Source of the DNA: Brachypodium distachyon
Taxonomy: Eukaryota; Streptophyta; Magnoliopsida; Poales; Poaceae
Assembly: GCF_000005505.3 (NCBI RefSeq)
Contig: NC_016135.3
Coordinates: 24,150,613 to 24,214,612, forward strand
Length of the DNA stretch: 64,000 bases
Direction: 5' to 3'
Notes under the pieces: generated by a model
Database searches by the model: none
Told to the model about the DNA's origin: nothing
What the model saw: the letters and a program-made list of their open reading frames with translations, nothing else
In this document: positions 11,466-24,231 of the stretch, piece by piece
Layout: each line of letters starts with the position of its first letter
How positions within the stretch are numbered: position 1 is the stretch's first letter
Program-made: the position numbers and the translations under genes

Positions 11466-12818
11466 ATGGCGAAGTCGCTGCGATCAAAGCGGGAGAAGCG
11501 GCTGCGGACGCTGCGGCGAGAGATCGCGGAGCCCTTCTACGACAAGAAGGAGGCAGCCAAGCTCGCTGCGCAGGCCGCCGCCCTCGAGGCCCCCAAGCTT
11601 GTTGTCCGCGGCCCCCCGCCGTCTCACGATTCCCGCGACGCTGCCACCACCGCCGGCCAGCCCTCGGCCATGGGTGAGCCCCCTCTCTCCTTGGTGGTTT
11701 GGTTTGGTATTGTTTCATGGAGAAGGCTGGATCATTAGTACTCCTACCTTGTATGTATGATAGAATTCGCATGCTAGTGATTGAAATTATATAAAAATAC
11801 TTGCTAGTATGCTTTCAGCTGTGAACTGTAAAGTACTCCAGCTTTCATCAGACAGTAGCAGTGATGAGTGGTAAGGTGTGATTCTATTGAAATTGGCATT
11901 GCCTGTCAGGAGCTGCATCTGCCAGTTTCTTCTGCATGCACAATCTGTAGAATTGGTTTGAGTAAGGACGGGTTCGTGCTTAGTTTTGTTTCTTGTGAAC
12001 AAGGTAGAAACAGTCTTTGTGGGCTGTTTTGATTCCTTGTCTGAAACTGTCTTCAATGTAGCCATGAGGTAGACTTGTACTTGGGAGATGTATTAGCTGA
12101 TAAATATAGCACATGGGTTCAAAATGGTTTGCTTTTAGTTATTTCTTTTAAGATGAATTACTGAGCACCCTTTAACTGAAGGCACTTTCTCAAACTTAGT
12201 TAGTCTTAGGCCCTAGCTGCTCAATTTTCATGTATGTAAGTAAATTTCTCATGTATGGATTGAATTAGATTTTTCCTGTTTCTGCTGTATGGTGACAATT
12301 TGCTCACATACTGCATCCCATAGCTTGGGTTGGATGCTACTGTGTGCAACTTCTGAAATTACATACTCCCTCCGTCCAACAAAAGATGTCTCAAGTTTGT
12401 CAAAATTTGGATGTATCTAGACATGACTTAGTGTATATATGCATTCAAATTTAGTCAAAGTTAAGACATCCTTTGTTGGACGGAGGAAAGTACCAATATT
12501 TGTGGCATTTTTATTTTTAAATTGTTTGCTCGGACGCTACAAGGTCACAAAAGCATTGCACCGTTACTGATTGTAATTACATGCCAGCGTTCTTTGATTC
12601 ATCAACTTCAATTCCACATCATCCTGATCTGTTTTATTGACCTATGTGCTGTCCTCATGAACAATACAGAAGTGGAGATAGCTGATGATGGAAACAAGAG
12701 GTCTGGATCCGTTTTGAAGCCAATAGGCAGCATTAGCAAGAAGAAGGTGCAGCTCCACTTGAAGATCAAGAAAGACAAGAGGAAAGCTAGAAAGAAAGGA
12801 AGGTTTGGGAAAAAGTAG
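11466..12818 (+). CDS. LLPH/DUF2423-like small basic nucleolar protein
   Basis: Two exons, 11466-11673 and 12670-12818, splice in phase 1 to give 118 aa. The N-terminus (MAKSLRSKREKRLRTLRRE) is the signature of the DUF2423 (YBL028C N-terminal) family, which includes animal LLPH. The C-terminus is strongly basic (KIKKDKRKARKKGRFGKK) and likely targets the nucleolus. Yeast and animal members associate with pre-ribosomes or chromatin; the plant role is inferred to be in large-subunit assembly. The donor ATGG|GTGAGC and acceptor TACAG|AAGTG keep the frame. The 996-bp intron carries a Stowaway MITE at 12364-12492. Family placement is fairly secure, exact function is not. Confidence 0.82.
12364..12492. 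mobile_element. Stowaway-type MITE in the LLPH-like intron
   Basis: TA-flanked element with inverted ends CTCCCTCCGTCCAACAAAAG and CTTTGTTGGACGGAGG. It belongs to the Tc1/Mariner-derived family that recurs at 40593, 41041 and 57005. It lies wholly inside the intron and does not touch splice sites. Confidence 0.85.
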
Positions 12819-14057
12819 AAGTTGTGTGAGCTATTCTGTTATGAACCATGCAATTTTGTTTTGTGAGTTCGAACAACGCATGTAACCGTATTCTACTTGT
12901 GCACCGAAGGGTTAACCATCAATATGAAACATTTGAATGATCACTTGGCAAAAGTAGTGTCCCCTGTTCATCTGTTCTTACTTTGTTCGTTTGAACTTGA
13001 ACTCACCAAATTAGCACACGGCCTTCCCTTTGCGGTGAACTACATTGAGCTCTTATATTTCTTTTGATTTTGATGCGTAATTGTATATACTGTAGTCCTC
13101 TACCTCTGGTATCGTCTTTGTTGGAGAACTTATTTCTCGCTGTGTGCCAGTACTTCAGTTCCAGCCTTGAACATGCCTACCGAATCGTAAAGAATGTTAC
13201 GTTTCACTAGGCCATGTTCCGTTAGGTAGCATATGAAACTGTCTGATGCAGATCCTAGGGTCCACCAGTTAAGCAGGCCATAACTACAGATCCATCCAGT
13301 CACTCATTGTCATGTGCACAGTGCACACATATCACATGTTTTTAAACAAATTTAACGCAAATCCTTGTGCTTCCGAACCACAACAGTAGTTGACTTCTTG
13401 ATCAAACAAACGCTTGTCCGCCATGCTACCATCCAGACTGAAAGAATAATGTGCCTGATATCTCAAAGTTGTTCTTGACACGTCGGATCAGATCTAACCC
13501 ACACGCCCAGTTGCCATCATTATCCCCACCCGCTGACTGACCGGAAGCTGGTTGGTTACTTACACCCCTCAGACATCATGGATTCATGGAGCACACAAAG
13601 AAGAAGTGGTCAGGAAACAATAGATTGAAACCACCAGAGCACAACATACCTCTTTCCAGGACCATAATTATATCTTGTTGCTGTGCTAAGCAAGCAACAG
13701 CACAGTTCCCTTGTATTTGTTCCACCGAAGGAAATACTTTTCTGAAGAGAAGACTTGCCGCCGGTCAATTGAAAAGTACATCATCCCGTTCTTGTACAGC
13801 GACGTGGCGTAGAATGTTTCTACGTTTCGGCATCCAGGACTCCAATTTACAGTCCACGCCCCTAATTCGGGCAACGAGGAAAAATGCATCCATCGTGATA
13901 GACTCGTAATCCCGGCAGTCTCCTCTCCTCCCTGGCTAGCTAACTTCCATTCCATGTCGTCTCCACTTCGTCTCCCGTTTTAACCCAGCCTACGAAGAAT
14001 TCCAAGGACGCGCACAGCAAAGGGAAGAGGACCGAGAGAGAGAGAGAGAGATCAGAC
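12819..14057. other. Intergenic; (GA)n leader before the VSR gene
   Basis: 3' flank of the LLPH-like gene, then about 1.1 kb without a supported gene. A (GA)n microsatellite at 14033-14050 sits directly before the VSR start and probably lies in its 5' UTR. Confidence 0.5.
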
Positions 14058-17000
14058 ATGCGAGCAACAATGGCGGCCCGGGGGCACGGGAGGAGGCTCG
14101 CGGCTGCGCTGTGGCTCGTCGTGGTGGCGGCGAGCGCGGCGTCGGCCCGGTTCGTGGTGGAGAAGAACGGCGTCAAGGTGCTTTCGCCGCGCTCGCTCCG
14201 TGGCCATCACGAGGCCTCCATCGCCAACTACGGCGTCCCGGACTACGGCGGCACGCTCACGGGCGTCGTGCTGTACCCGCAGGACGCCAAGCTCGCCACC
14301 GGCTGCGACCCCTTCGGCGCCGCCTCGCCCTTCAAGTCCCGGTCCGGCCGCCCCGTCGTCCTCCTCGTCGACCGCGGAGGTATGTACGAATATATGCATC
14401 ATCTGTAAGAACTTCACTGTCGCAACAATGGCGGGAACGAAGCAATATATATTTATCTCATATGTTGTCAGGCTGCTACTTCGCGCTCAAGACGTGGAAC
14501 GCGCAGGAGGCGGGAGCGGCGGCGGTGCTGGTGGCCGACATAGTCGACGAGCCGCTCTTGACAATGGACACTCCCGAGGAGCAGACACCCGACATGGCTT
14601 TCCTCGCCAACATCACGGCCCCCTCGGCGCTCATCTCAAAGCGCTTCGGCGACGCCCTCCGCCTCGCCGCCGCCGATTCCTCCTCTTCCTCCTCCTCCTC
14701 CTCCGAAGAAGTCGTGATCCGGCTCGACTGGCGCGAATCCATGCCGAACCCGGACTCCAGGGTCGAGTACGAGTTCTGGACCAACAGCAACGACGAGTGC
14801 GGGGCACGGTGCGACGAGCAGCAGTCCTTCGTGTCGTCCTTCCGCGGGCACGCGCAGCTGCTGGAGAAGTCCGGCTTCGCGGCCTTCACGCCGCACTACA
14901 TCACCTGGTTCTGCCCGGAGGAGTACCTGCAGACGAGGCAGTGCGAGGCGCAGTGCATCAACAAGGGCCGGTACTGCGCGCCGGACCCGGAGCAGGAGAT
15001 CGGGGCCGGGTACGACGGCAAGGACGTGGTGCTGGAGAACTTGCGGCAGCTCTGCGTGCACCGCGTGGCGAGCGCCAGGAACGTGTCGTGGGTCTGGTGG
15101 GACTTCGTGGTGGATTACCGTGTGAGGTGCTCGATGAAGGAGGAGAAGTATAGCCGGCAATGCGCCCGGGATGTGGTGAGTTCCCTTGGTTTGCCGGTGG
15201 AGATGGTCGAGGAGTGTATGGGGGATCCTGAGGCCGACGCCGACAATGACGTGCTCAGGACGGAGCAGATTGTTCAGGTTTGGTCAATTGGCCTGTTGAT
15301 CAGGAATGGGGGAGTGTTCTTGGTGAATCCCTTTGCTAATTACCTTTGTGATCCCTCCGGCAGGTTGGACAGGGCAGCCGAGGGGACGTGACCATCTTGC
15401 CGACGCTGGTGATCAACAACGTGCAGTATCGTGGTACGAAATTTCTCCAAATTTGATCACTAGATTGCACTGTACTCGATTCGAGTGCTGGTTTTCAGAC
15501 GTGATTTTCTTCATGGCTCTCCTCATTTTACGAGACACCTGCTGATTCTTCTCTGAAACAAAATCTATTTTTTTCCTTGACAGGCAAACTGGAAAGCACT
15601 GCAGTTCTCAAGGCGATCTGCGCTGGTTTCAAGGAGTCTACCGAGCCTCCTGTCTGCTTGACACAAGGTTCAGCACCTCAAGTATTTTTGTGCTAAAGCC
15701 GCTGCTGGTGGATTACTGTGTATCATTTCAGTGTCGATCACTGATCGCAAAATTTGCATGCTCTGCTATTACAGACCTGGAAACCGACGAGTGTCTCAAC
15801 AACAACGGCGGCTGCTGGCGCGACGACAAGACCAACATCACAGCCTGCAAGGTATCCACCCACCCATGTTCTCTGAAACACTGAGATATTTGAACTTCCA
15901 CCGCAAAATTCGCAGCTCAGCAAAAAAAAAAAAAGAAGTGACCGACCCTAGCAATGGCACGTGGGTCAAGGCCCCACATGTCATCGACACCATCCCCAAA
16001 ACGAACTACTTTTATGACAAAATTCTCGGCAGCGAGTTGGACACTTATATATGCGTATAAATTGCAGGACACCTACAGGGGAAGGATTTGCGAGTGCCCC
16101 GTGGTGGACGGCGTCCAGTACCAAGGAGACGGGTACATGGACTGCAAAGGTACAGTACTTCACTTCTACCACTAGTCCTTCTGAACGCAATTCCACTGAA
16201 CATGACTGACTGAATTTCTTCCTCTGCCGCCGTTTTTCCACACCGCGTCGTGGTCAGCCGTCGGGCCCGGGCGTTGCGCCGTGGACAACGGCGGGTGCTG
16301 GAAGGGCACGAGGGACGGCAAGACCTTCTCTGCCTGCGCGGTACCATACTCTATTACTCTAAACAACAAGCAGCTCCTCCTGCATTTCTGCTGTGCATGT
16401 GAGCCTGTGATCTCACGGACTGACGTTTTTCCGGCGCGTCTTTGCAGGGTTCGGAGTCGCTGAGCGGGTGCAGCTGCCCGGCGGGGTTCAAGGGAGACGG
16501 GCTCCACTGCGAAGGTGCGCGCACCCGTTCTTGCCTCTTTCACTGACTTCCAGCTCTCCAGCATTTGCAATCTTTTCTCTGTCGAGAATCGCATCAAAAC
16601 GGCTGGCTTGTTTTCTTGGCTGGCTCCGCCAATGCAGACATTGACGAATGTGGAGAGAAGCTGGCGTGCTCCTGCCCGAGCTGCTCCTGCAAGAACACCT
16701 GGGGCGGCTACGACTGCAGCTGCGGGAGCGGCCTCCTGTACATCAAGGTCGAGGACACCTGCGTCGGTGAGTTCATTCTTCCCCTTGCTCAAAGACCTCG
16801 CGTTCATCTTCTTCTTGTTGATGACATGCTGTTGTTGTGGAGTGTGTAGGGAAGAGCACGTCGGCGATGGGGTGGCTGGCGACGGCGTTGGTGCTGTCCT
16901 GCCTCGTCGGCTCCGGGATCGTCGGGTTCGCGTTCTACAAGTACAGGCTTAGGGTAAGGATCTGGGACGACAGGCTCCTCCTCGATCAGAAAATCTAGCT

Positions 17001-17195
17001 TTTGTTCCAGAGAACTGAGAACGAACGTCGAATGGGAGCAGCCACTTATTCTTGCTTGACTTCGTGTGATTGACGTGCGTACTGTTGCAGCGATACATGG
17101 ACTCGGAAGTCATGGCGATCATGTCGCAGTACATGCCTCTCGACAGCCAGACAACCGAGAACCGGCCACTGAGGGAGGAGGCCGTGCAAGCGTAG
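14058..17195 (+). CDS. VSR: Vacuolar sorting receptor (VSR/BP-80 family)
   Basis: Eleven exons: 14058-14379, 14472-15277, 15364-15433, 15584-15667, 15775-15851, 16068-16149, 16258-16340, 16448-16514, 16638-16766, 16850-16953, 17091-17195. They join in phase to 642 aa, the usual family length. Order: signal peptide (1-30, ending ASASA), protease-associated domain (about 50-170), VSR central cysteine-rich region (WVWWDFV), then EGF-type repeats (NNNGGCW, DNGGCW, DIDECGE) at about 430-572. A single membrane helix (about 580-603) and a short cytosolic tail follow, the tail with tyrosine sorting motif YMPL (622-625). Type I receptor that recruits vacuolar proteins from the Golgi/TGN to prevacuolar compartments. 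A Ser run near residue 175 is a low-complexity oddity. The gene is complete and ends 560 bp from the end of the opposing MRD1-like gene. Confidence 0.95.
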
Positions 17196-17758
17196 GCAGG
17201 CAAGTAATGGAGAATCTCATCTTTGCTTTTGACATCCTAGTCATAGATTAAATATGCGTCAAATTGTAGGTATTGATTATTGCTGTATCTTTGCTTAATT
17301 TAACTGCGATTGTTCATACTTGCAGTTGCAGGGGTTGATTGCCAACAGTTTGCACTAGCCCTGAGGCTTCAAGATTTTCGACGGATGGTGAATACCATGG
17401 CTGTACATTACATAAGTTCCATACATATTTACCTGACAGGAGCTCCTGCATCATCAGCTGCTTGGTGCTTTATTAGTAGAGAAAGGTGCCAGATAGATTT
17501 TCATACGGATGCAGAGATAGCGCATAGATGATAGATGAAGCAGTCCATTACTGTACAAAATTGAGATCATCATGTACACTGCAGACATAACAAGAATGGC
17601 TGACGGTGATATGAGAGAACAGTAGGATGTGTTGGTATTTGTGAATTTGTGGCATGAATAGAAGAAGAGTAAACAGAAAAGGCTTGCATTGAATGAGTGC
17701 TACTATCATACAACACGGTCAAAATTTTGTTACTTCGTGTTATAGTTCCAGAACATTA
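17196..17758. other. Shared 3' flank of two convergent genes
   Basis: Lies between the stop codons of the VSR gene (+) and the MRD1-like gene (-). The genes are tail-to-tail, so this stretch should hold both 3' UTRs and polyadenylation regions. No separate gene is seen. Confidence 0.5.
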
Positions 17759-20700
17759 TTATTCTACTATCCTCGAAAACTTAACAGAACCTTCGTCCAA
17801 AAGACTAGTTTGTTTCCTCTTCTTGGACATCCTCTGGAAACCACTCTGTTCATCGACAAACTGAGCGGCAGTTCTTGCTCGTAATTCTTCAAGGGTCTCT
17901 CCCTCTTTTGCTCGTTCAATCACCTGAAATGAATGCAAAAAGGTCAGTACATAGTTCCTTCGTCCAGTGTAGTGTGTTAGCTTGAAGAAACGTTCATACC
18001 AAATGTCGGCCATAAAGATGTGTGCTTGCAAGTGCTTGCAGAGCATTCTGTGCCTCTTGCTTCGTTACAAATTCAACAAACGCGAAACCTCTGTGACTTC
18101 CAAACTTCATAGGCAGCCTGAGGCTTTTGAGCTGAAATTATTTTTGTCAATGTAACTTGTTAGGTTTCTGGAAGAATATAAAAGCTAACCAATCTGAAAG
18201 CAAAGAGCTCTTTCTGGTGTTGATCAAAGAGAAATGAAAAGACAGTCCATTTATGTTGAAACACTTATTTTTGGCAAAGCATTGGAATAGTCTTAATGAT
18301 ACTCTTCTTGGCCTCATCTCAGTTTCAAATACCCTTCAATAACAGAAGGAGGACATTCACCTGGCCAAATGGACTAAATAGTTGCCTCAAGTCCTTTTCA
18401 GTTGCTTCAAATGCTACATTTCGCACAAGCAGTTTGGTTGAACTCTTATCCTTCTCATTTTTCTTTGCTGTCTTACTATCCTTTTTCCCATGGCACAGTT
18501 GCAAGATCAGAGCATGCCCATCCAATAACGTTCCCTATTAACATGCAGATCATTTAGCATGCTGGATATCTATGAGCACAATTTGATGTAAGCGAAAAAG
18601 TACATAGGGGGTCGCAATGGGTACCTGCAGATCCTTGCACACACTGGTTGCAGTTTCAATCGAATCAAACTCCACGAAGCCGAATCCCATTGAAACATTC
18701 TTGCCTTTCTTAATATGTTTTTTCACCTAAACAGACACTCAAAAAAGGACGGGTGAGACTTAAAGAGAGGGGACATGCAAGAATGATATCGATAATCATA
18801 AGCATATCCATACCGTTGCACTTTTAAGGCTCCCAATCTTCAATTTTGTACTGAAATGCTGCTTCAAGGATTCATCTGTTGTCTTGAAATTCAAATTCTT
18901 GACGAATAGAGATCGGGACTGCAATGAATAAAGGTATGTTACTAAGACTTGTAATCATCTCCAAGCAAAAGCAAACGAATGAACTTTAAGCAGACTTGAT
19001 CCAGCCATGCACGTGCACAGCCAGGTGTAGCCACCGAGAACACAAAACTGTTCCATCATAAACTGTACAGTGAGAAACACAAACATAGCATATGCTCCTT
19101 GTGAGTCATAACAAATAGAAGTCGAGAAAGTTGCACACCTCCACCCTATCAGGATCGATCTCTTCAGCACCCACTCCTTCCACAGTTTGGTCTACGATAG
19201 CTTTTGCAACAATCCTCTCCCCTATGACATTTGTTTCCTCCTCTTCGACATGTATTGAGGTAGGAGATAAGATGTTGTCAGGTGCCCATTCCAAATACAG
19301 TGGAGTATCCCTGCAGTACAAAAACAAAGCCATACTGTGAAATATAAAACTGCAGATTTATATAATCAAGCTAGAGATATAATTCTAAAACACTGAAATT
19401 AGCGATCCAAGTGGAATCCCACAAATGTCCTGCTTCTAGGCCCACCTCCAAATCTGCTAAAATATTTAAGACTAACTGTTAATCAGTAGCCACTGCAGAA
19501 ACTTACTTGTATCGTGTATACAACAACTTTTTGAAAGCGTGACGAGCCTCCGTTGCTTCAACAAAGACTACCTGAGACATCAAGATATTTAACTGAAGAT
19601 AAATAAATGAAGACAAGGGGGGGCATTATCTGCAGCACATGTCATGAAGTCCTCTTGGTAATTCTGAGAGCACATGATAGACAGATATGGATAACTCCAA
19701 AAGGAGAAAGGAGATGTAGCATTTCAAAGTGATGAAGTCAACTAGTGAATGTGCAGAGCAAAAAAGTGTTGTATAACAACCAGCATGACCAACAAGAAGG
19801 TGGGTAAGTGGAATAACACAAGCAAGATGATGTAACATACCAAGGCAAATACTCTGGTAGGCGGGAGAATGATTTTATCCAAACTTCCATGTTTCTGAAA
19901 CATCGCAGCGAGATCTTCCTCAGACGAATTAAATGGCAAGTTTTTTACCAATATCACATGATTGCTTCTTTTCAACTTCTCATTTTTCTTGGAAGTATTT
20001 TCTTCCAAGGCAGCGACATTAACACCAGACCTAGATAGATATTTCTTGGTCTCCGCAATGACATGTGTCTCACCAAGAGCGATACGAACAGCAAGGTCAT
20101 CTGCTTCTCTATGAAGTAACTCACTCTTACTTATACCATTCTTCCTGGCTATGTTTTCAACGACCTAAGTACATAAGCAAGTGTTTAATCAGTTCACATG
20201 AAAGATCAGACATAAAAAAAGTTATACAAAGTTCAACAAAACAATAACTCCTAAGAGGAATAATAAGGAAAATATTTGACAACACTATCATGTGATTCAG
20301 TACATAACTACACAATTATATCAACAGAAAACACAAATGAACGTTGAGCTGACACCAATAAGAAACCAACAAATCAATGTCAGGGCTAGAAGATAACCAT
20401 ACAGTATCTTGACGCATATAAAAGCTGTTCCATGCTCTTGTATCCCCACCAATTTCAGAAGCTTTCTTTTGTTCCAACTTTTGCTGCTTGAGATTCATTT
20501 TCTCGTCAATAACATGACTAGACCTGGACAATTTAAGAGTAAATAATAGAACATTATTTGCATAGCCAAACAAAGAAAGGAAACTACACAAAAGGAACTC
20601 CTTTTCTTACTCGAACTTGTTATTATTTAGTGGTTTAGCAGCCTTAACACGTAACAGTCGCCCCTGAAAACTTAAGTTGTCCAATTCATCAAGTGCCCTG

Positions 20701-22810
20701 CGAAGCACATAGCAAGGTGTCATGCACGGATGCATCATGTAAGTATGAAGGAAGAAAATATGTCTGTAGTAAGAACAGAAAACAGTGAAGGATTAAGCAA
20801 TCCCCAGTAAGCTGAGCTGTCTGAAGTTAGTCCATCCTTTTACATGGGACATAATAAAGTTCCTAGCCAAATATTTACCTGACTGCTGAATCTGGAAGGC
20901 TAAAAAGCACATAACCTCTGCCTGTTGAGAGCTTAGTGGTCTTATCGACAACAATATGTGCCTGATCTACATCGCCATACTGGCTGCATAGCTCCACCAA
21001 ATCATCTTCACTGAAAACATAAGCAAACAATTTCCTTGTAAGACAAGGTGAACAGCTAGATCTTTAATATAAGACATTAATGCTGATCTGAAGTAACATC
21101 GCCAAGTAAGAACATACGTAGTTGCATATGGAAGGTTGCAGATATATAAACGGCCGGTCTCCAGTGCCAACTGCTTTTCATCAGTAATTGAAGCAGATTC
21201 CACATCTTCCTTTTCTTGATTAGCATGGTTTTCATCCCTTTGTTCGCATTCAATATGTTCACTTTCTTGGTTGTCAGGATCAACCACCTCTTCCATGGTT
21301 GCCTTCTCTGCTACATGATTTTTCTGGTTCAAATTACTCTTCTGATCCACCAGCTGATTCCTTTCATTTGCATCAAGTGATTCATCAGATGAATCTTCAT
21401 CATCAGTGTTGGTGCCCAACTGATCACCAGAATCATCATCATCAGATTCAGAATCTGACCAATTTTTTCTGATTTTACTCTTGAAGAACTCTGCATCTGT
21501 CATATTCATATTTTTGTCTCGTTTACTTTCAGTTTGTAGCTTCTCTGAAGCATCTTCCAAAGGCGAATCATTTGTCATTTTCTCGTCAAAATCTTCTTCA
21601 GAAGATGAATCACCTTCAGAAACTGCAGCAGCACTCTTCTGAGTCTTCTTAGACTCAGTAACAGGAGCATCAAGGGTACCTGTTGTATCATTTGCCCACA
21701 TCTTTGCTTTAGAACGGGGCTGCATAACCTCAAGAAACTCTTTTAACTTGGGATCATTAACTACACTGTCTTTAGAACCTCCGACATCAATAGATATTCC
21801 TTGACCTTTGGAACTTTTCAGCGCATTAACATCACTAGTGTTAGCCTTATCTTCACTATTATATTCAGGCTTTTTTAAAGAGTGGCGGCTCCAAGGGCGA
21901 GGAGCATCTGGATCACCAATCTTACGAGCAACCTGTCACACAACACGATTATTTATAAGGCATTTCTATTCACCTCAACCTTGACCCATTAGAGTCTCAT
22001 ACGATCGCCTAGAGACAACGTGTCAAGTTGAAAAAAAGGATTAAAGGACTGAAACCCGTTCAGAAAGTAAAGTACCTCACAGGTGATCTTAGAAGTGTCA
22101 ATGTATGTATTGTTGAAATACTTGAGGGCCTCCACTGCATCTTCATTGGTTCTGAAGCCAATAAATGCAAAATGCCTGCTCTTTCCATCCCTATCAGAAA
22201 GCAGACCCATTCAATTTTATGTAAAGTCTTCAAAGTTCAGACTACAAATAAAATTTCTCCAAACATCGAGTTGCATATGGTGCGGTGCAGAACAGGTTAA
22301 TCATGCCTATACGTTCCATAGTAGTAAGGTGTACGAGAGCCGGCCGAGGTTTGAACAATGCAGGAAACAAGTAGCAAGCTGTGAGATTTGTATTCTCTCG
22401 GCCAAGAGAAGCTATCATGCATTCATATTCTATAGCAAACGTTCATCTTATGCTTGTGGGAGCAATATAATGCATTCCGTAAAGAGGAATCATTTGGTTA
22501 AACTGCCACAGTATGATTAAACTGCCACACTAGCAGCGAAAGAAAGCACCCAAATTCAAAACGAGGAGCACAATCGACGCCGCTTACTTGGTCCGGATGA
22601 CCTTGGCGTCGGTCACCTCGCCCTTGCGCGAGAACACCTCCCGCAGCCGCTTCTCGTCGGCGCCCTTGGGCAAGTTCTTAACGCACAACCGCGACGACCT
22701 GCGCAACATATAACCATGCCGAATCAAACAACAAGCGACGACAGCAGCGAGAGACGCAGTCGCGGTAGAGCAGTTCCGCGAGCTGCTAGCGCGAAGAGAG
22801 GAACTCACAT
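17759..22810 (-). CDS. MRD1: MRD1/RBM19-like five-RRM ribosome biogenesis protein
   Basis: Fifteen coding exons, minus strand: 22810-22809, 22698-22588, 22190-22076, 21932-21118, 21010-20879, 20697-20611, 20523-20403, 20164-19841, 19571-19507, 19310-19139, 18918-18814, 18726-18625, 18534-18361, 18131-18000, 17923-17759. Total 2622 nt, 873 aa, in phase throughout. Five RRMs are seen: 3-80 (RLCVKNLP), about 335-415 (RLYICNLPY), about 528-600 (VILVKNLPF), about 649-732 (SLFVKNLNF) and about 749-825 (KLLVRNVAF). An acidic Ser/Asp/Glu-rich linker runs between RRM1 and RRM2. Five RRMs match yeast Mrd1, which binds pre-rRNA for 18S processing in the nucleolus; animal RBM19 has six. The start codon is taken as AT|G split by a 110-bp intron (CCAT|GTGAGT and GCGCAG|G), giving [11 protein letters not shown] as in relatives. 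The alternative, intron retention from an in-frame ATG, adds a few residues. Confidence 0.9.
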
Positions 22811-23110
22811 GGCGTCCGCCCGGGAGGCTCCTGTATTGCTGCGGCGGCGAGTGGGGCACGGGGCGGTAGGGTTTTGGGAGAGGGGGCTGAGGCGGTTGGG
22901 ACTTGCAAGTCACCGGTTTACTGGCTCTGGCGACCGGCGGCGGCGGCAGCAGGGAAGAAGGGCAGGGTCGCGTTGGGCCTCGGCCTCGCGTGTATTACAA
23001 CTGGGCCCTCCTAACGTGCAGCGCGCAGGGTCATTAGCCCCGTTTCGCCCAGGCGGGCCGGGCCTCTTTTGCATTGCCCACGTCAGCTCCGCCGCAGGAG
23101 GGCCCGCAGC
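22811..23110 (-). promoter_or_regulatory. Promoter/5' UTR region of the MRD1-like gene
   Basis: On the minus strand a telo-box AAACCCTA lies at 22874-22867, about 60 nt before the start codon. GGCCCA site II elements occur near 22979 and 23003. It is the same combination as in front of the LLPH-like gene. Motif evidence only. Confidence 0.5.
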
Positions 23111-23159
23111 CCAGCTTTGCGGGCCAAGTAGCAAGATGCTTACCAGGTTCTGCGAGTCT

Positions 23160-23751
23160 GAGAAACTGCACAGTCCACCAGTTTTTTGGGGCGTTATTGT
23201 GCAAAACACTAGTTGGACGAATTTTTTTGCACTTTTCACCGGCTGTTCGTTTAAATCATTTGCAGCTAGGTTCTAATGGGCCGTTTGCCCTCTTAACCGA
23301 GATTCTGATAGGTAGGGACCCTTGAATCGGCACCAACGTGGCCAAGCCACTTGCCACGCGGGACAGGCGCGCGAGCGGATGGCGCGGCAGGGGGCGGGCG
23401 GATGGCGCCGGGCGCCGGGCAGACGGGCGTGCGGGAGGTCGGCACGAGACAGCGCGGGCGGGCGATGCAAGCGGAGCGGATGGCGCAGCACGGGCCGGGC
23501 GGACGGCGCGGCCGGCACCGTCCGTTGGCCCGCGCTGCACCAAGTCCCAGCGTGGCAGGTGGCTTTGGCCACGTTGGCGCTGACTCATGGGTCCCACCTG
23601 TTAGGAACTCGGTTTAAGAGGCTAAACAGCTCATTAGGACATAGCTGCACCTGATTGATTAGACGAACAACGATGAAAAGCCGCAAAAAATTCATCCAAC
23701 TGGTGTTTTGCGCAAGGACGCCCAAGGAGTGGTGTAATGTGCAATTTCTGC
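23160..23751. mobile_element. Mutator-like element with long inverted arms
   Basis: About 592 bp. The left arm (about 23160-23375) and right arm (about 23540-23751) are reverse complements over roughly 200 bp with moderate divergence; examples are TTGTGCAAAACACTAGTTGG against the reverse complement of CCAACTGGTGTTTTGCGCAA, and GCCAACGTGGCCAAGCCAC opposite CCAACGTGGCCAAAGCCAC. The central 170 bp is very GC-rich with GCGGATGGCGC-like repeats. Long arms suggest a non-autonomous MULE. I could not find a clean 9-bp target duplication, so the exact ends are uncertain. The overlapping ORFs have no family match. Confidence 0.65.
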
Positions 23752-24231
23752 GAGACGTTCGCTCAAAACAAAAGGAAAAAAAAAGGTTCTGCGGGACGTA
23801 GATTTTTTATTTTTGACTCCTCTGCGTTATTTCCAGGTTTCTGGATCTGCGACGTGGGTCACGTGCCTATGGAAGGGCGGTGAGGAAAATGTGAACCACG
23901 GGACGGGAGGGACTTGCCATAGAAGCCGCAGCATGGGCAAGCCGCAAGCATTCGCGGGTCTGGAAGACGAGCTTTCCTGTGTCCCACCGGTTGCTTTCTC
24001 TCCCGTGGATTCTTGTGTGGCTGTTGTGCACACAAAAAATGCGTTCGTGATTTTTGCTTCCCTAGGCATTATCTCCCTAAGAACCAAACGTGGCCTAGGA
24101 AATCCATGATCTAAAGTTATGATAAGATCATCAGGTGCCTTGGCATTTTAATAAGAAGGGGATATTCACTGTGAAAACAGCTTTATGTTTACAACCATGA
24201 AAATAAATGTCCCGGGAAATGTTTTTGGTAG

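Noticed and set aside
14111..15391. 426-codon ORF over VSR exons 1-3
   Set aside because: It changes meaning across the first intron: only the part from exon 2 is in the true VSR frame, and the upstream part is an Arg-rich shadow. The spliced model gives full receptor domains.
23256..23654. Several overlapping GC-rich ORFs as a possible gene
   Set aside because: They lie inside the long-inverted-repeat element, occur in nearly all frames, and consist of Arg/Ala/Pro/Gly repeats.
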